From UBA1205 sp045534635 (lineage in GTDB: Bacteria > Bacteroidota > Bacteroidia > Bacteroidales > WCHB1-69): a stretch of DNA of 64,000 nt. Under the pieces are notes generated by a model. It searched no databases. It was not told the origin of the DNA and worked only from the letters and a program-made list of their open reading frames with translations. The stretch is taken from assembly GCA_045534635.1 (NCBI GenBank), contig JAZSKB010000002.1, positions 29,698 through 93,697 of the forward strand, written 5' to 3'. This document shows positions 8,412 through 17,043 of this stretch, piece by piece. Numbering within the stretch: the stretch's first letter is position 1; each line of letters starts with the position of its first letter. The position numbers and the translations under genes were made by a program.

Positions 8412-9422
8412 ATGAGTAACGAGAATTTTATCGATTATGTAAAAATATTTGTCCGTTCAGGCAAAGGAGGAGGAGGTTCTGCACATTTAGCCCGTTCTGC
8501 TATGACACCCAAAGGTGGTCCTGATGGTGGAGATGGTGGTCGTGGAGGTCATATTATCTTGCGAGGCAATGCTCAATTGTGGACATTGTTGCATTTGAAA
8601 TATACAAAGCATATTTACGCAGGAGACGGTGAATATGGTAGTAAAAATCAATGTTTTGGAAAAGATGGCAATGATGTTTATATAGAACTACCTTTGGGTA
8701 CGGTGGTAAAAGATGAACAAACCGGAGAACAATTAGCGGAAATAGTTGAAGACAAACAAGAAATAATATTATTCAAAGGTGGTCGTGGTGGATTGGGCAA
8801 TGTTCATTTTAAAAGTGCAACTCAACAAACACCAAGATTTGCACAACCGGGAGAATCGGGAATAGAAAGTTGGATAATTGTGGAATTGAAAGTTTTAGCA
8901 GATGTTGGTTTGGTTGGATTTCCAAATGCTGGCAAATCAACTTTTATTGCTTCTGTTTCAAATGCTAAACCCAAAATTGCAAATTATCCTTTTACAACGT
9001 TAAAACCTAATTTAGGAATGGTAAAATATAGGGATAATCGTTCTTTTGTTGTCGCTGATATTCCTGGAATTATAGAAGGAGCCGCTGAAGGAAAAGGAAT
9101 TGGATTGCGTTTCTTGCGACATATAGAACGAAATTCTGTTTTAATGTTTGTTATTCCTATTGATTCCGAAAATATTGAAAAAAATTATAATATTCTTCTT
9201 GCAGAATTGCAGGCATATAATCCAGAATTATTGGATAAACAACGAATGATAGCCATTTCCAAATGTGATTTATTGCCAATAGATGAATTGCAAAAAATTC
9301 AAAAAAAGACAAATATTCCAAATATCCCTATTGTGTTTATGTCGGCACATACTCAAATGGGATTGACAGAGGTAAAAGATAAATTATGGAATTTGCTATC
9401 AGAAGCAAATAAAGTAGAATAA
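8412..9422 (+). CDS. obg: Obg family ribosome-assembly GTPase
   Basis: 336 residues. The N-terminal glycine-rich Obg fold (about 1-160; GKGGGGSAHL, GGDGGRGGHI) is followed by a TRAFAC GTPase domain: G1 GFPNAGKST, G3 DIPGI, G4 SKCD, and the FMSAHT region as G5. The family is needed for late assembly of the 50S subunit and for (p)ppGpp-linked growth control in the cytoplasm. The C-terminal OCT domain of Firmicute Obg is absent, as is common in Bacteroidota. It is a single gene with its own promoter, converging on tsaE with a 9-bp gap. Confidence 0.97.
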   Translation: MSNENFIDYVKIFVRSGKGGGGSAHLARSAMTPKGGPDGGDGGRGGHIILRGNAQLWTLLHLKYTKHIYAGDGEYGSKNQCFGKDGNDVYIELPLGTVVKDEQTGEQLAEIVEDKQEIILFKGGRGGLGNVHFKSATQQTPRFAQPGESGIESWIIVELKVLADVGLVGFPNAGKSTFIASVSNAKPKIANYPFTTLKPNLGMVKYRDNRSFVVADIPGIIEGAAEGKGIGLRFLRHIERNSVLMFVIPIDSENIEKNYNILLAELQAYNPELLDKQRMIAISKCDLLPIDELQKIQKKTNIPNIPIVFMSAHTQMGLTEVKDKLWNLLSEANKVE

Positions 9423-9431
9423 CAATATTTT

Positions 9432-9842
9432 TTAGAATTGAAAAATTCTCGTTAAATTGTCATTATCTACATGAATATTGATGTGAATAGTTTCTTCTGG
9501 AAGAAGTTCTTCTACCATTTCTGCCCATTCTATAAAACAATATTCTCCGCTATACAAATATTCTTCAAAACCAATGTCTTGTGCTTCTCGACTATTTTTA
9601 ATACGATAAAAATCAAAGTGATAAATACAACCATTGGCAAGTTCGTATTCGTTGACAAGGGCAAAAGTAGGACTTGAAACGGAGGACGTACTTCCTAAAA
9701 TTTGAGCCATCGCTTGCATAAATGTTGTTTTCCCAACACCCATAGCACCATGTAAAGCAAAAATACGTTCATTAGGATATTGCTTTAAAATGGCTAAAGC
9801 CACATTATTTAAATCTTCGATATTAGAAATATTGATTGTCAT
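9432..9842 (-). CDS. tsaE: tRNA threonylcarbamoyladenosine biosynthesis ATPase TsaE
   Basis: 136 residues from the ATG chosen here. P-loop GAMGVGKTTF (Walker A), SSPTFALVNEY (switch I-like) and HFDFYRI (Walker B region), followed by GFEEYL and CFIEWAE, are the standard TsaE blocks. With TsaB and TsaD it drives t6A37 formation on ANN-reading tRNAs. The frame is open 17 codons further, to an ATG at 9893 that overlaps the ftcd stop (TAATG), but that extension would encode a GC-rich hairpin with a T-tract and has no counterpart in the family, so the inner ATG is preferred. The gene starts only 3 bases after the T-tract of that hairpin, which leaves its own transcription unexplained. Confidence 0.92.
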   Translation of the reverse strand: MTINISNIEDLNNVALAILKQYPNERIFALHGAMGVGKTTFMQAMAQILGSTSSVSSPTFALVNEYELANGCIYHFDFYRIKNSREAQDIGFEEYLYSGEYCFIEWAEMVEELLPEETIHINIHVDNDNLTRIFQF

Positions 9843-9845
9843 AAT

Positions 9846-9883
9846 AAAAAAACACCTATCGGCGACTATGTCGCCGATAGGTG
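9846..9883 (-). terminator. Intrinsic terminator after ftcd, directly before tsaE
   Basis: Perfect 14-bp arms (CACCTATCGGCGAC and its complement) close on a 3-base loop and are followed, on the minus strand, by seven T. It lies between the ftcd stop and the tsaE ATG, so tsaE must be transcribed by readthrough or by a promoter hidden in this stretch. Confidence 0.8.
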
Positions 9884-9892
9884 GAGAATACA

Positions 9893-11590
9893 TTATTTTA
9901 TTTTTTCGTTTACAATTGTAAATAAGTCTTTTTCAATTTGTTGTGCTTCTTTAGCAAGGTTTTCTGCATCTTGAATTATTTTATCAGCGAAAACTCTGTC
10001 TTTGAGCGAGGAAGCATTGATTTTTACATTTAACATTGCACCTAAAACAGCAGAACGAGCACAAAGAGCCCCAACTCCTGCGTCGGTAATAGAATTAGGA
10101 TTTCCAATTTCTATCATCGCTTTGCAAATATCGAAAACTTCAAATGATTTTTGCATAGTTCGCCAAGGCACTTCTATTGCATATTTTGTTGCTTCTTGAA
10201 TTGCTGCCGAACGAGCAAGTTTTTCTTCTTCTGTTTTCTTTGGTAAACCGAAAGCGTCCATTATTTTATTGAAAGAGCGGGTATCTTCGTCAACAAGGAA
10301 AAGTAATTCATCTTTAAGTTGTTGACCTTTTTCTGCCCAAATAGAAAATTCTTCCCATTTGTCGTCCCAACCGGCTTTGTGTGAAGATAAATTTGCTACC
10401 ATTGTTCCCAAAGCGGCTCCTAATGCTCCTAAATATGCGGAAATACTACCGCCTCCGGGAGCAGGACTTTCACTTGCGGTTTCGTTGGCAAAACCGGTAC
10501 AAGTCATATCTACCAATTTCTTTTCTTTGTTATCCGATTCTAATAAATATTCTATTACTTTTTCTTTTGGGTCAAAAGGTTTCAAATCGTCTAAACACAT
10601 TGATTTGACTGCTATTTTGATAATTTCTTCTTCGGAAACTCCTTTTGAACGTTGTTGTTTGCCAAGAAAATATTTACCAGCATCAATAAGTACTTTTTTG
10701 GGTACTAATCCTACTATTTCTGCTCCTGTTACGCGAATACCTCTATTATTTGCACAACGACTAACTTCTTCAAATGCTGTATGCAACGATGTTATAGAAA
10801 TATTGGTAATATTCATTGATACTTGTGCAATGCCATATTCCTCTATAAACCAACCAATTGCCTTTGTGGCTTTGAGTGTTCCCGGAATCATAATGGGTTC
10901 ACCATTTTCATCTTTTAGCGGTTTGCCAACAATAGAATTTCCTTCTCTTTTGGGACGTCCTTTTTCTCTAACATCAAAAGCGATTGCATTCGCCCTTCGT
11001 GTTGAAGTCGTATTTAAATTGTAATTAACTGCAATTAAAAAATCTCTTGCTCCAATAGCGGTTGCTCCTGATTTAGAGACACTTTCTGTAAATGTGTTGG
11101 GACCAAAATCTGGTTTCCATTTTTCGCTAACAATACGTTCTTTCAATGCCTCATATTCTCCTTGACGACAATTGGCTAAATTGCGTCTTTCTTCTGCAAA
11201 TGCTGCATTTTCATAACAATAAATAGGTATTTGCAATTCTTCGCCAACTCTTTTTGCCAATTTACGAGCATATTCGGCGGTTTCTTCCATTGAAATATTT
11301 GCTACTGGTACCAAAGGACATACATCTGTTGCCCCAAAACGTGGATGGTCGCCTTTGTGATAACGCATATCTATCAATTCTTGGGCTTTTTTAATACAAC
11401 GAAATGCTGCTTCGCATACTTCTTCTGGAGTCCCAACAAATGTTACTACTGTTCTATTGGTACTTGCTCCGGGGTCAACATCTAATAGTTTAACACCTTC
11501 TACTGTTTCTGCTTGTGCAACTATTTGATTGATAATGTTTATGTCGCGTCCTTCGCTAAAATTTGGAACGCATTCTATCAATTTCTTCAT
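9893..11590 (-). CDS. ftcD: Bifunctional glutamate formimidoyltransferase / formimidoyl-THF cyclodeaminase
   Basis: 565 residues. Formiminotransferase half (about 1-330): LIECVPNFSEGRD, DVDPGASTNRTVVTF, HPRFGATDVCPLVPV, and SMNITNISITSLH. Cyclodeaminase half (about 355-550): ANETASESPAPGGGS, then helix-rich sequence with FNKIMDAFGLP. It moves the formimino group from N-formimino-L-glutamate to tetrahydrofolate and then makes 5,10-methenyl-THF plus ammonia, the last steps of histidine catabolism. Full fusion length suggests both activities. No other hut gene is in the window. It has its own promoter and terminator, so it is probably a single-gene unit. Confidence 0.96.
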   Translation of the reverse strand: MKKLIECVPNFSEGRDINIINQIVAQAETVEGVKLLDVDPGASTNRTVVTFVGTPEEVCEAAFRCIKKAQELIDMRYHKGDHPRFGATDVCPLVPVANISMEETAEYARKLAKRVGEELQIPIYCYENAAFAEERRNLANCRQGEYEALKERIVSEKWKPDFGPNTFTESVSKSGATAIGARDFLIAVNYNLNTTSTRRANAIAFDVREKGRPKREGNSIVGKPLKDENGEPIMIPGTLKATKAIGWFIEEYGIAQVSMNITNISITSLHTAFEEVSRCANNRGIRVTGAEIVGLVPKKVLIDAGKYFLGKQQRSKGVSEEEIIKIAVKSMCLDDLKPFDPKEKVIEYLLESDNKEKKLVDMTCTGFANETASESPAPGGGSISAYLGALGAALGTMVANLSSHKAGWDDKWEEFSIWAEKGQQLKDELLFLVDEDTRSFNKIMDAFGLPKKTEEEKLARSAAIQEATKYAIEVPWRTMQKSFEVFDICKAMIEIGNPNSITDAGVGALCARSAVLGAMLNVKINASSLKDRVFADKIIQDAENLAKEAQQIEKDLFTIVNEKIK

Positions 11591-11637
11591 ATAGTATTTG
11601 TTTTATTTATTATCCTTACAAAAAAAATCTCAATTTG

Positions 11638-11645
11638 CAAAGATA
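11638..11645 (-). promoter_or_regulatory. -7 box for ftcd
   Basis: TATCTTTG on the minus strand, 48 bases before the ftcd ATG. No other gene start lies nearby. Confidence 0.5.
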
Positions 11646-11690
11646 ACATTTTTTTTTGCAACATTATTTCCAACGTTGTTGCTTTTATAT

Positions 11691-13049
11691 TTATTGTTTA
11701 AAAACTTTCCATTGAGTAAGTAGCAATACTGCCGCTAAAAGTGCCCCTAATATATCACAAATAGTACAAGAAAAGAAAACACCAATCAAGCCATCTTTAT
11801 TCCAAATAGTAAATAGTTTAGGAACAATATAAATCATAGGAATAAGAAACAAAACTTGTCTCGAAAGACTCGTAACAATAGCAATCCAAGGTTTATCAAT
11901 AGATTGAAAAAATTGAGAATTATTGATAGTAAAGCCAATAAGAGGAGCCATAACCAAAAGATACGGCATAGCCATAGCCGATAATTGAACCAAATTGTCA
12001 TCATTGGTAAACAATCGAGCAATGAATTCAGGAAAAAAGAGCGAAGTAATCGTACCGAAAAATCCTACGATGATACAAATTTTCATATTGAGCATAAAAA
12101 CTTTTTTCAATCGATAAGAATGCCCAGCCCCAAAATTATAACCTGCAATAGGTTGCATTCCCTGACACAAACCTAACATCAGCATCAAAATTAACATAGC
12201 ATAAGAATTGACAATAACATTTGCACCTACAGCCAAATCTCCACCATAACACACAAGTTGTCGATTCAACAAAGCAACTACCGCCGCCCCAGCAATATTC
12301 ATAGAAAATGGACTAATTCCTATCATGAGAATATTGCGAAAAATATACATTTTGGGTTGCCAAGCATGTTTTTTCAATCGAATAAAAGATTTTGGAAGCA
12401 AAAAATGAGCAGCAGCAAAAATAGCAGAAAAAATCATAGAAAATGTTGTTGCCCAAGCCGCACCACTAATACCAAGATTCAATTGATATATAAATAAATA
12501 ATCTAAAATAATATTCAAAACAGCCCCAACTACCAAAATCCACATCGCCTTATTTGGATATCCCGAAGCCCGAATCAAACCAGTAAGATTGAAAGTTAAT
12601 GTCATAAAAAACATTCCGGGCAAAACTATTTTCATATATTGCCGAGCGTAAGCAATAGTATCATCAGAAGCACCAAATTGATTTAAAATAAAATCCATAA
12701 AAAGATACCCAGTAGAAACAAATAAAATACCAAAAAAGAAAGTCAAAATAAGACTATTCCCTAATATTTTTTCAGCCCAACGCACATCTTTTTTTCCAAG
12801 AACAATACTCATTCTTGCCGAAGCCCCCGCCCCAACAAGCGAACCAAAAGCATGAATGATATTTATAATAGGCATAGTAATGCCCAAACCAGTAATAGCC
12901 AATGCACTAACACATTGTCCTAAAAATACTCTATCTACTAAATTGTAAATAGAAGCAATAATTTGACTGACAACCGCTGGCATAGCATAAATCCAAAGTA
13001 AATAGCCGATACCTTTGGTTTCTAATTCTTTTGTTTTTTCTTCTTGCAT
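11691..13049 (-). CDS. MATE family efflux transporter
   Basis: About 452 residues from the ATG at 13049. A twelve-helix membrane protein with MATE features: an early PAVVSQIIASIYNLVDRVFLG block, LGITMPIINIIHAFGSLVGAG, ASARMSIVLGKKD, and at mid-protein GMQPIAGYNFGAG. Family members export drugs or metabolites by Na+ or H+ antiport. The frame can be extended 12 codons into the upstream gene, but the inner ATG follows that gene's stop by 2 bp and starts the conserved sequence, so it is the likely start. The tight spacing implies co-transcription with the Gate-domain gene. Substrate unknown. Confidence 0.9.
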   Translation of the reverse strand: MQEEKTKELETKGIGYLLWIYAMPAVVSQIIASIYNLVDRVFLGQCVSALAITGLGITMPIINIIHAFGSLVGAGASARMSIVLGKKDVRWAEKILGNSLILTFFFGILFVSTGYLFMDFILNQFGASDDTIAYARQYMKIVLPGMFFMTLTFNLTGLIRASGYPNKAMWILVVGAVLNIILDYLFIYQLNLGISGAAWATTFSMIFSAIFAAAHFLLPKSFIRLKKHAWQPKMYIFRNILMIGISPFSMNIAGAAVVALLNRQLVCYGGDLAVGANVIVNSYAMLILMLMLGLCQGMQPIAGYNFGAGHSYRLKKVFMLNMKICIIVGFFGTITSLFFPEFIARLFTNDDNLVQLSAMAMPYLLVMAPLIGFTINNSQFFQSIDKPWIAIVTSLSRQVLFLIPMIYIVPKLFTIWNKDGLIGVFFSCTICDILGALLAAVLLLTQWKVFKQ

Positions 13050-13051
13050 AA

Positions 13052-14194
13052 TTATGCTATTGCCATAGTCGCCACATAAATCCAATGTGCTGCAATACCA
13101 GCAACAAGACCACCAATAGTATGAGATAAAATTGCTTTAGATGTCAATCCTCGAAATCCCATAGAATCCAACATAGCAGTATGAGTACTTAAATATCCAC
13201 TCCAACACATTCCCATTGCAGTAAAAACAGCAATTGCATTTCCATCGATAAACCCTTCGGTAATAAATCGAGGAACTAATCCCAAAGCCGCTCCCACTGC
13301 TCCCAAAGAAGTAATAGGAAATGCCACCAATTCAGGATGTTTAAAACCAAACAACCAATCAAAAATAAAATCTATTTTTCCTGCCAAATATGGCAATATC
13401 GCTACTCCTTCGTATGCCGAACCTGTATATCCTTGTGCTGAAGGTCCAAAAGTGAGTATCATTACAAAAGTAGAGATAATAAGTACTCCGGGGATAATAG
13501 CAAAACCAATATCAACCCCTGATTTTCCTCCGTCTAATATGGCATTTAGAGCACGCAAAAAGATACCACCCTCCGATTTGAATGAAATCTTTTGTTCATC
13601 TCCCCCTGCAACTTCTTCTTCTTTGAAAGATGGATATTGCTTTAAAATAAAATATTGCATCAATCTGGTAGATACAACACTTCCAACAATAGCACCAACA
13701 ACACCAATAGATGCCCCAACAATATGACCTTTCCCCGCCATAAATGCAACAACTACCAAACCCATACCAAAGGCTGTACCAAAATTTGTTAACGATATTA
13801 ATTGGTACTTTTTAAAATAATGACTAAAATTTTTGTCTTTCGATAAACTAATAATAGCAGGATTGTCTGACAAAAAAGTCATAACACCTCCCAAAGCGGC
13901 TACTCCCGGTAAATTATACAAAGGTTTCATCAATGGACGCAAAATTACCTCCAAAAGACGAACTACACCAAATTCTGTCAACAATTTTCCCAATGCTCCT
14001 GTCAATACAGTTATTCCCATAATATACAACACCGTTTCCAACAACAAATGATACGATGTTTGCATAATAGTATTAAGCATATTGGGAAGACCCATTTTTT
14101 GTCCCAAAAAACCAAATGCTCCAATAAATAAAACAATAAATATTATTGCTTCTATACTTCTTTTTGTAATAAATTTTAAACCTTTGATTCTCAT
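13052..14194 (-). CDS. Nucleoside-recognition (Gate) domain membrane protein, CD0519/CD1768-like
   Basis: 380 residues with about ten hydrophobic segments. The pattern (helix pairs around GVMTFLSDNPAIISLSKD, then GTAFGMGLVVVAFMAGKG and a C-terminal GMCWSGYLSTHTAML block) is that of the Gate/nucleoside-recognition superfamily, closest by memory to the CD0519/CD1768 group. No substrate is established for this group. Preceding it by 11 bp is a porin gene and following it is the MATE gene, all on minus, so an outer-membrane pore, an inner-membrane transporter and an exporter may be expressed together. Confidence 0.7.
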   Translation of the reverse strand: MRIKGLKFITKRSIEAIIFIVLFIGAFGFLGQKMGLPNMLNTIMQTSYHLLLETVLYIMGITVLTGALGKLLTEFGVVRLLEVILRPLMKPLYNLPGVAALGGVMTFLSDNPAIISLSKDKNFSHYFKKYQLISLTNFGTAFGMGLVVVAFMAGKGHIVGASIGVVGAIVGSVVSTRLMQYFILKQYPSFKEEEVAGGDEQKISFKSEGGIFLRALNAILDGGKSGVDIGFAIIPGVLIISTFVMILTFGPSAQGYTGSAYEGVAILPYLAGKIDFIFDWLFGFKHPELVAFPITSLGAVGAALGLVPRFITEGFIDGNAIAVFTAMGMCWSGYLSTHTAMLDSMGFRGLTSKAILSHTIGGLVAGIAAHWIYVATMAIA

Positions 14195-14205
14195 ATTTTT
14201 AATTA

Positions 14206-15282
14206 TTATTCAATAGAACTATCTATATTGTTATCCTTATTTTCTGCTTTTCTTTTTCTTAAAGATAAAAAATCCATTTTCCAAGTCAATCCAAGATTTG
14301 ATTGATAAGAAATATTATCAGTGTGATTTACAGCAAAAAACGCATGTAATCGAATATCTTTTCTTTCTTTCAATGGATAAAAACCTCCACCTATTCCATA
14401 ATAAAAATAATCAACTCCCGGTAAAACAAATCTATCGAAAGCCTCTGCATAAGGTGTTGTTTTCGGTTGGGCTTTATTGACATCGTATCCACCTTTTAAA
14501 TAAAGAAATCCTTTTTGTTTGAAATTGTATTCCGCCTGACCAACAATGGTAAAATCTTTAAAAAGAAATACTTGTTTGTCTGTTGCTCTATTTTGAAAAT
14601 CAATATAAAAAGAAAAATCTTTAATATCAAATCGATTGCCTAAAGATATATAATTGATAAATTTTCCTTTCTCATATTCAATCATATTGAGCGAATAAAT
14701 TGTATGGAAAAATTTCATATTGCCATACCAAATCAAATTATAAGCAAATAGATTTTCAAAAGCACGAGAAACAAAAGGAGAATTACAAGCCTGAAATGTC
14801 AATGTATGATTTTTTTTCAAATTATGATAAGAAATAGAAGCACCCATTTCGTAACAAACAACATTTTCCCAAAAATTTGACCAAAAAAATACATCTATTG
14901 GAGCAAAATCATATTCAAAACCTCCAATAGCAACAACTTGTTTCCCTGCAGAAACAGAAAAATGTTTTCCAAAAAAATATTCTAAATATAACCAATCGCA
15001 ACCCCTAAAAAATGAAGAAAAACTTGCATTGGCTATATTTAATCTTTGTCTATAATGAAAAAAACAACGTTCTGTTAATTGTCCATCTAAAACAAAATTC
15101 ATATATTTTCCCGCAAAGCCTGCATTTGCAGGTGTCGTATCATTATAGGCTTTGTATTCAAAATCTACACGTGCCTCTAATCGTAAATTATGAAGTTTGA
15201 AATCAAATTTATCTTGTGTTTTTTGTGCATACGATATACTTGTCCAAAAAAACACTGCAAAAATGAAGATATTTTTATACAT
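14206..15282 (-). CDS. Outer-membrane porin-like beta-barrel protein
   Basis: 358 residues. The signal peptide (IFIFAVFFWTSISYAQ) is followed by alternating amphipathic strands rich in aromatic residues (LEYFFGKHFSVSAGKQ, YYGIGGGFYP), much like the phosphate-selective porin O/P group of Bacteroidota. The C-terminus is basic and lacks a terminal Phe; a barrel strand ends LGLTWKMDFL shortly before it. It is the first gene of the porin-Gate-MATE run. Substrate specificity cannot be read from sequence. Confidence 0.75.
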   Translation of the reverse strand: MYKNIFIFAVFFWTSISYAQKTQDKFDFKLHNLRLEARVDFEYKAYNDTTPANAGFAGKYMNFVLDGQLTERCFFHYRQRLNIANASFSSFFRGCDWLYLEYFFGKHFSVSAGKQVVAIGGFEYDFAPIDVFFWSNFWENVVCYEMGASISYHNLKKNHTLTFQACNSPFVSRAFENLFAYNLIWYGNMKFFHTIYSLNMIEYEKGKFINYISLGNRFDIKDFSFYIDFQNRATDKQVFLFKDFTIVGQAEYNFKQKGFLYLKGGYDVNKAQPKTTPYAEAFDRFVLPGVDYFYYGIGGGFYPLKERKDIRLHAFFAVNHTDNISYQSNLGLTWKMDFLSLRKRKAENKDNNIDSSIE

Positions 15283-15309
15283 TATTCAATAAAAATAAAT
15301 CTTAAAAAC

Positions 15310-15347
15310 ACAGAAAAAAGTTGTCTTTTACGACAACTTTTTTCTGT
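15310..15347 (-). terminator. Terminator after the MFS transporter gene
   Basis: 16-bp perfect arms (ACAGAAAAAAGTTGTC and complement) with a 6-base loop; the A- and T-rich feet let it work in either direction. It lies between the MFS stop and the porin start, so it most likely ends MFS transcription on the minus strand. Confidence 0.75.
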
Positions 15348-15363
15348 AAATAATATTATTTAT

Positions 15364-17016
15364 CTATTCTTTGATATTAGGTTCTTCCAAACCAAGATGT
15401 TTTTTCTTATCCCAACCTTTTAACACAATACCCAAAATCAAAGCAGCAATACCTAAGCAAGCCAACATAACCAAAGGCCATGTATAATTATAAGAAACTG
15501 CAGCCGTTTCGGCATCCATACTACCTTGAGCAACTTGAGCAAGAATATCTTTATTTGTATTGTCTAAAACTTTTCCTATAAGAAGTGGGAACAACCATAA
15601 ACCGATATTTTGTATCCAGAATATTAAAGCATACGCAGAACCAATAACTTTTTGGTCAACCAATTTTGGTACACTTGGCCATAATGCAGCAGGCACAAGA
15701 GAAAACGAAGCTCCTAATACCAAAATAGTTATATAAGCAACAATCACCCCACCAACAGCACTATCTTTAAACATCGGCAACACAAATGCAAAAGTCAAAT
15801 GACAGAGTATCAATAATAAGGAACCTATCATTAACATAGAAGCCGCTTTCCCTTTATGGTCAACATAATTTCCTAAAATAGGAGTAATAGCCACCGCTAA
15901 CAATGGGAATACCGCAAATACTGCTTCTGCAGAACCACGCATATAACCCATATAACAATATACAACTAAAGCAATCACAGCAAATGCCATTAAACTACTT
16001 TTTATCGTTCTATTTTTTGAAAAATTACTTGTAAATGCACAAATAGCAACCAACAACATTACAAGATATTGCACAATAGTTACCAAATTACTTGCCCAAA
16101 AACCGTCACCAGGATTCAATGTTAAATTACATTGTAGCATATTTACCGCATACTTTTGAAATGGGAAAATAGCACTATAATACAATACACACAATAAAGC
16201 TACTAACCAAAAACCTCCACTTGTTAAAATACTTCCTATATCAGAAATTTTAAATGGCTCATCTTTTTCTTCTGCTTCTCCAGTTTGTGCATCTAATTTT
16301 TTATCCATAAAGAAATAAACAATAAACATTATCAATGCAATGCACAATAAAACCACACCAAAAGCAACAGAACGAGATACTGAAACTGTACCTCCTAATT
16401 TAGCAAAGAAAGGAGAAAATATCATACAAGTGGCAACTCCTAAACGTGCTAAAGCCATTTCAGACCCCATTGCAAGTGCCATTTCCCGACCTTTAAACCA
16501 TTTAACAATACCACGAGATACTGTAATACCTGCCATTTCTACACCACAACCAAAAATCATAAAACCAACCGCTGCTACCTTTGCCGAAGCAGGCATTCCT
16601 TTGTAAAATGGAGCAACGCCTAATTCCTCAAAACCTGGAATATAGTTCAAATGATTGGTAAACCATGTTTCTAATCCACTACCAATAAAACTTTCGGAAA
16701 CCGCATACCATTTAATAATAGCACCAATAAGCATTACCGCCCCTGACAATAAAGCAGTAAATCGAACACCCATTTTATCAAGAATAATTCCTGCAAAAAT
16801 GAGAAAGAATACAAAAACATTCAAAAATGTTTCTGCACCTTGCATCGTTCCAAATGCCGTTGAATCCCAACCACGAGTGGATAACATCAAATCTTTAATC
16901 GGTGAAAGTATGTCCATAAAAATATATGAACAAAACATTGCAAAAGCCAATAACAATAAGGCTGTCCACCTTGCCCACGCCTTATCTCTCAATGAGGTTT
17001 GTACCATTTCTTTCAT
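15364..17016 (-). CDS. MFS transporter
   Basis: 550 residues, twelve predicted helices. The N-terminal half carries FSYIF-type helix 1 sequence, GTMQGAETFLNVF and GIILDKMGVRFTALLSG (the loop 2-3 MFS motif in relaxed form); a long charged loop (about 235-260, DKKLDAQTGEAEEKDEP) divides the halves; GNYVDHKGKAASMLM is the equivalent C-half loop. This is a Bacteroidota-type MFS subfamily with no assigned substrate. It is bounded by a terminator downstream and sits 27 bp after the ABC permease gene. Confidence 0.85.
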   Translation of the reverse strand: MKEMVQTSLRDKAWARWTALLLLAFAMFCSYIFMDILSPIKDLMLSTRGWDSTAFGTMQGAETFLNVFVFFLIFAGIILDKMGVRFTALLSGAVMLIGAIIKWYAVSESFIGSGLETWFTNHLNYIPGFEELGVAPFYKGMPASAKVAAVGFMIFGCGVEMAGITVSRGIVKWFKGREMALAMGSEMALARLGVATCMIFSPFFAKLGGTVSVSRSVAFGVVLLCIALIMFIVYFFMDKKLDAQTGEAEEKDEPFKISDIGSILTSGGFWLVALLCVLYYSAIFPFQKYAVNMLQCNLTLNPGDGFWASNLVTIVQYLVMLLVAICAFTSNFSKNRTIKSSLMAFAVIALVVYCYMGYMRGSAEAVFAVFPLLAVAITPILGNYVDHKGKAASMLMIGSLLLILCHLTFAFVLPMFKDSAVGGVIVAYITILVLGASFSLVPAALWPSVPKLVDQKVIGSAYALIFWIQNIGLWLFPLLIGKVLDNTNKDILAQVAQGSMDAETAAVSYNYTWPLVMLACLGIAALILGIVLKGWDKKKHLGLEEPNIKE

Positions 17017-17043
17017 TTTTTTTATTTTTTATGAATAATTAAA

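Noticed and set aside
9843..9893. N-terminal extension of TsaE starting in an overlap with the ftcd stop
   Set aside because: It encodes the terminator hairpin and has no family counterpart, although the TAATG overlap makes it worth a check.
10359..11024. 221-codon plus-strand frame
   Set aside because: Lies fully inside ftcd on the other strand; its residue content mirrors the antisense of a conserved gene.
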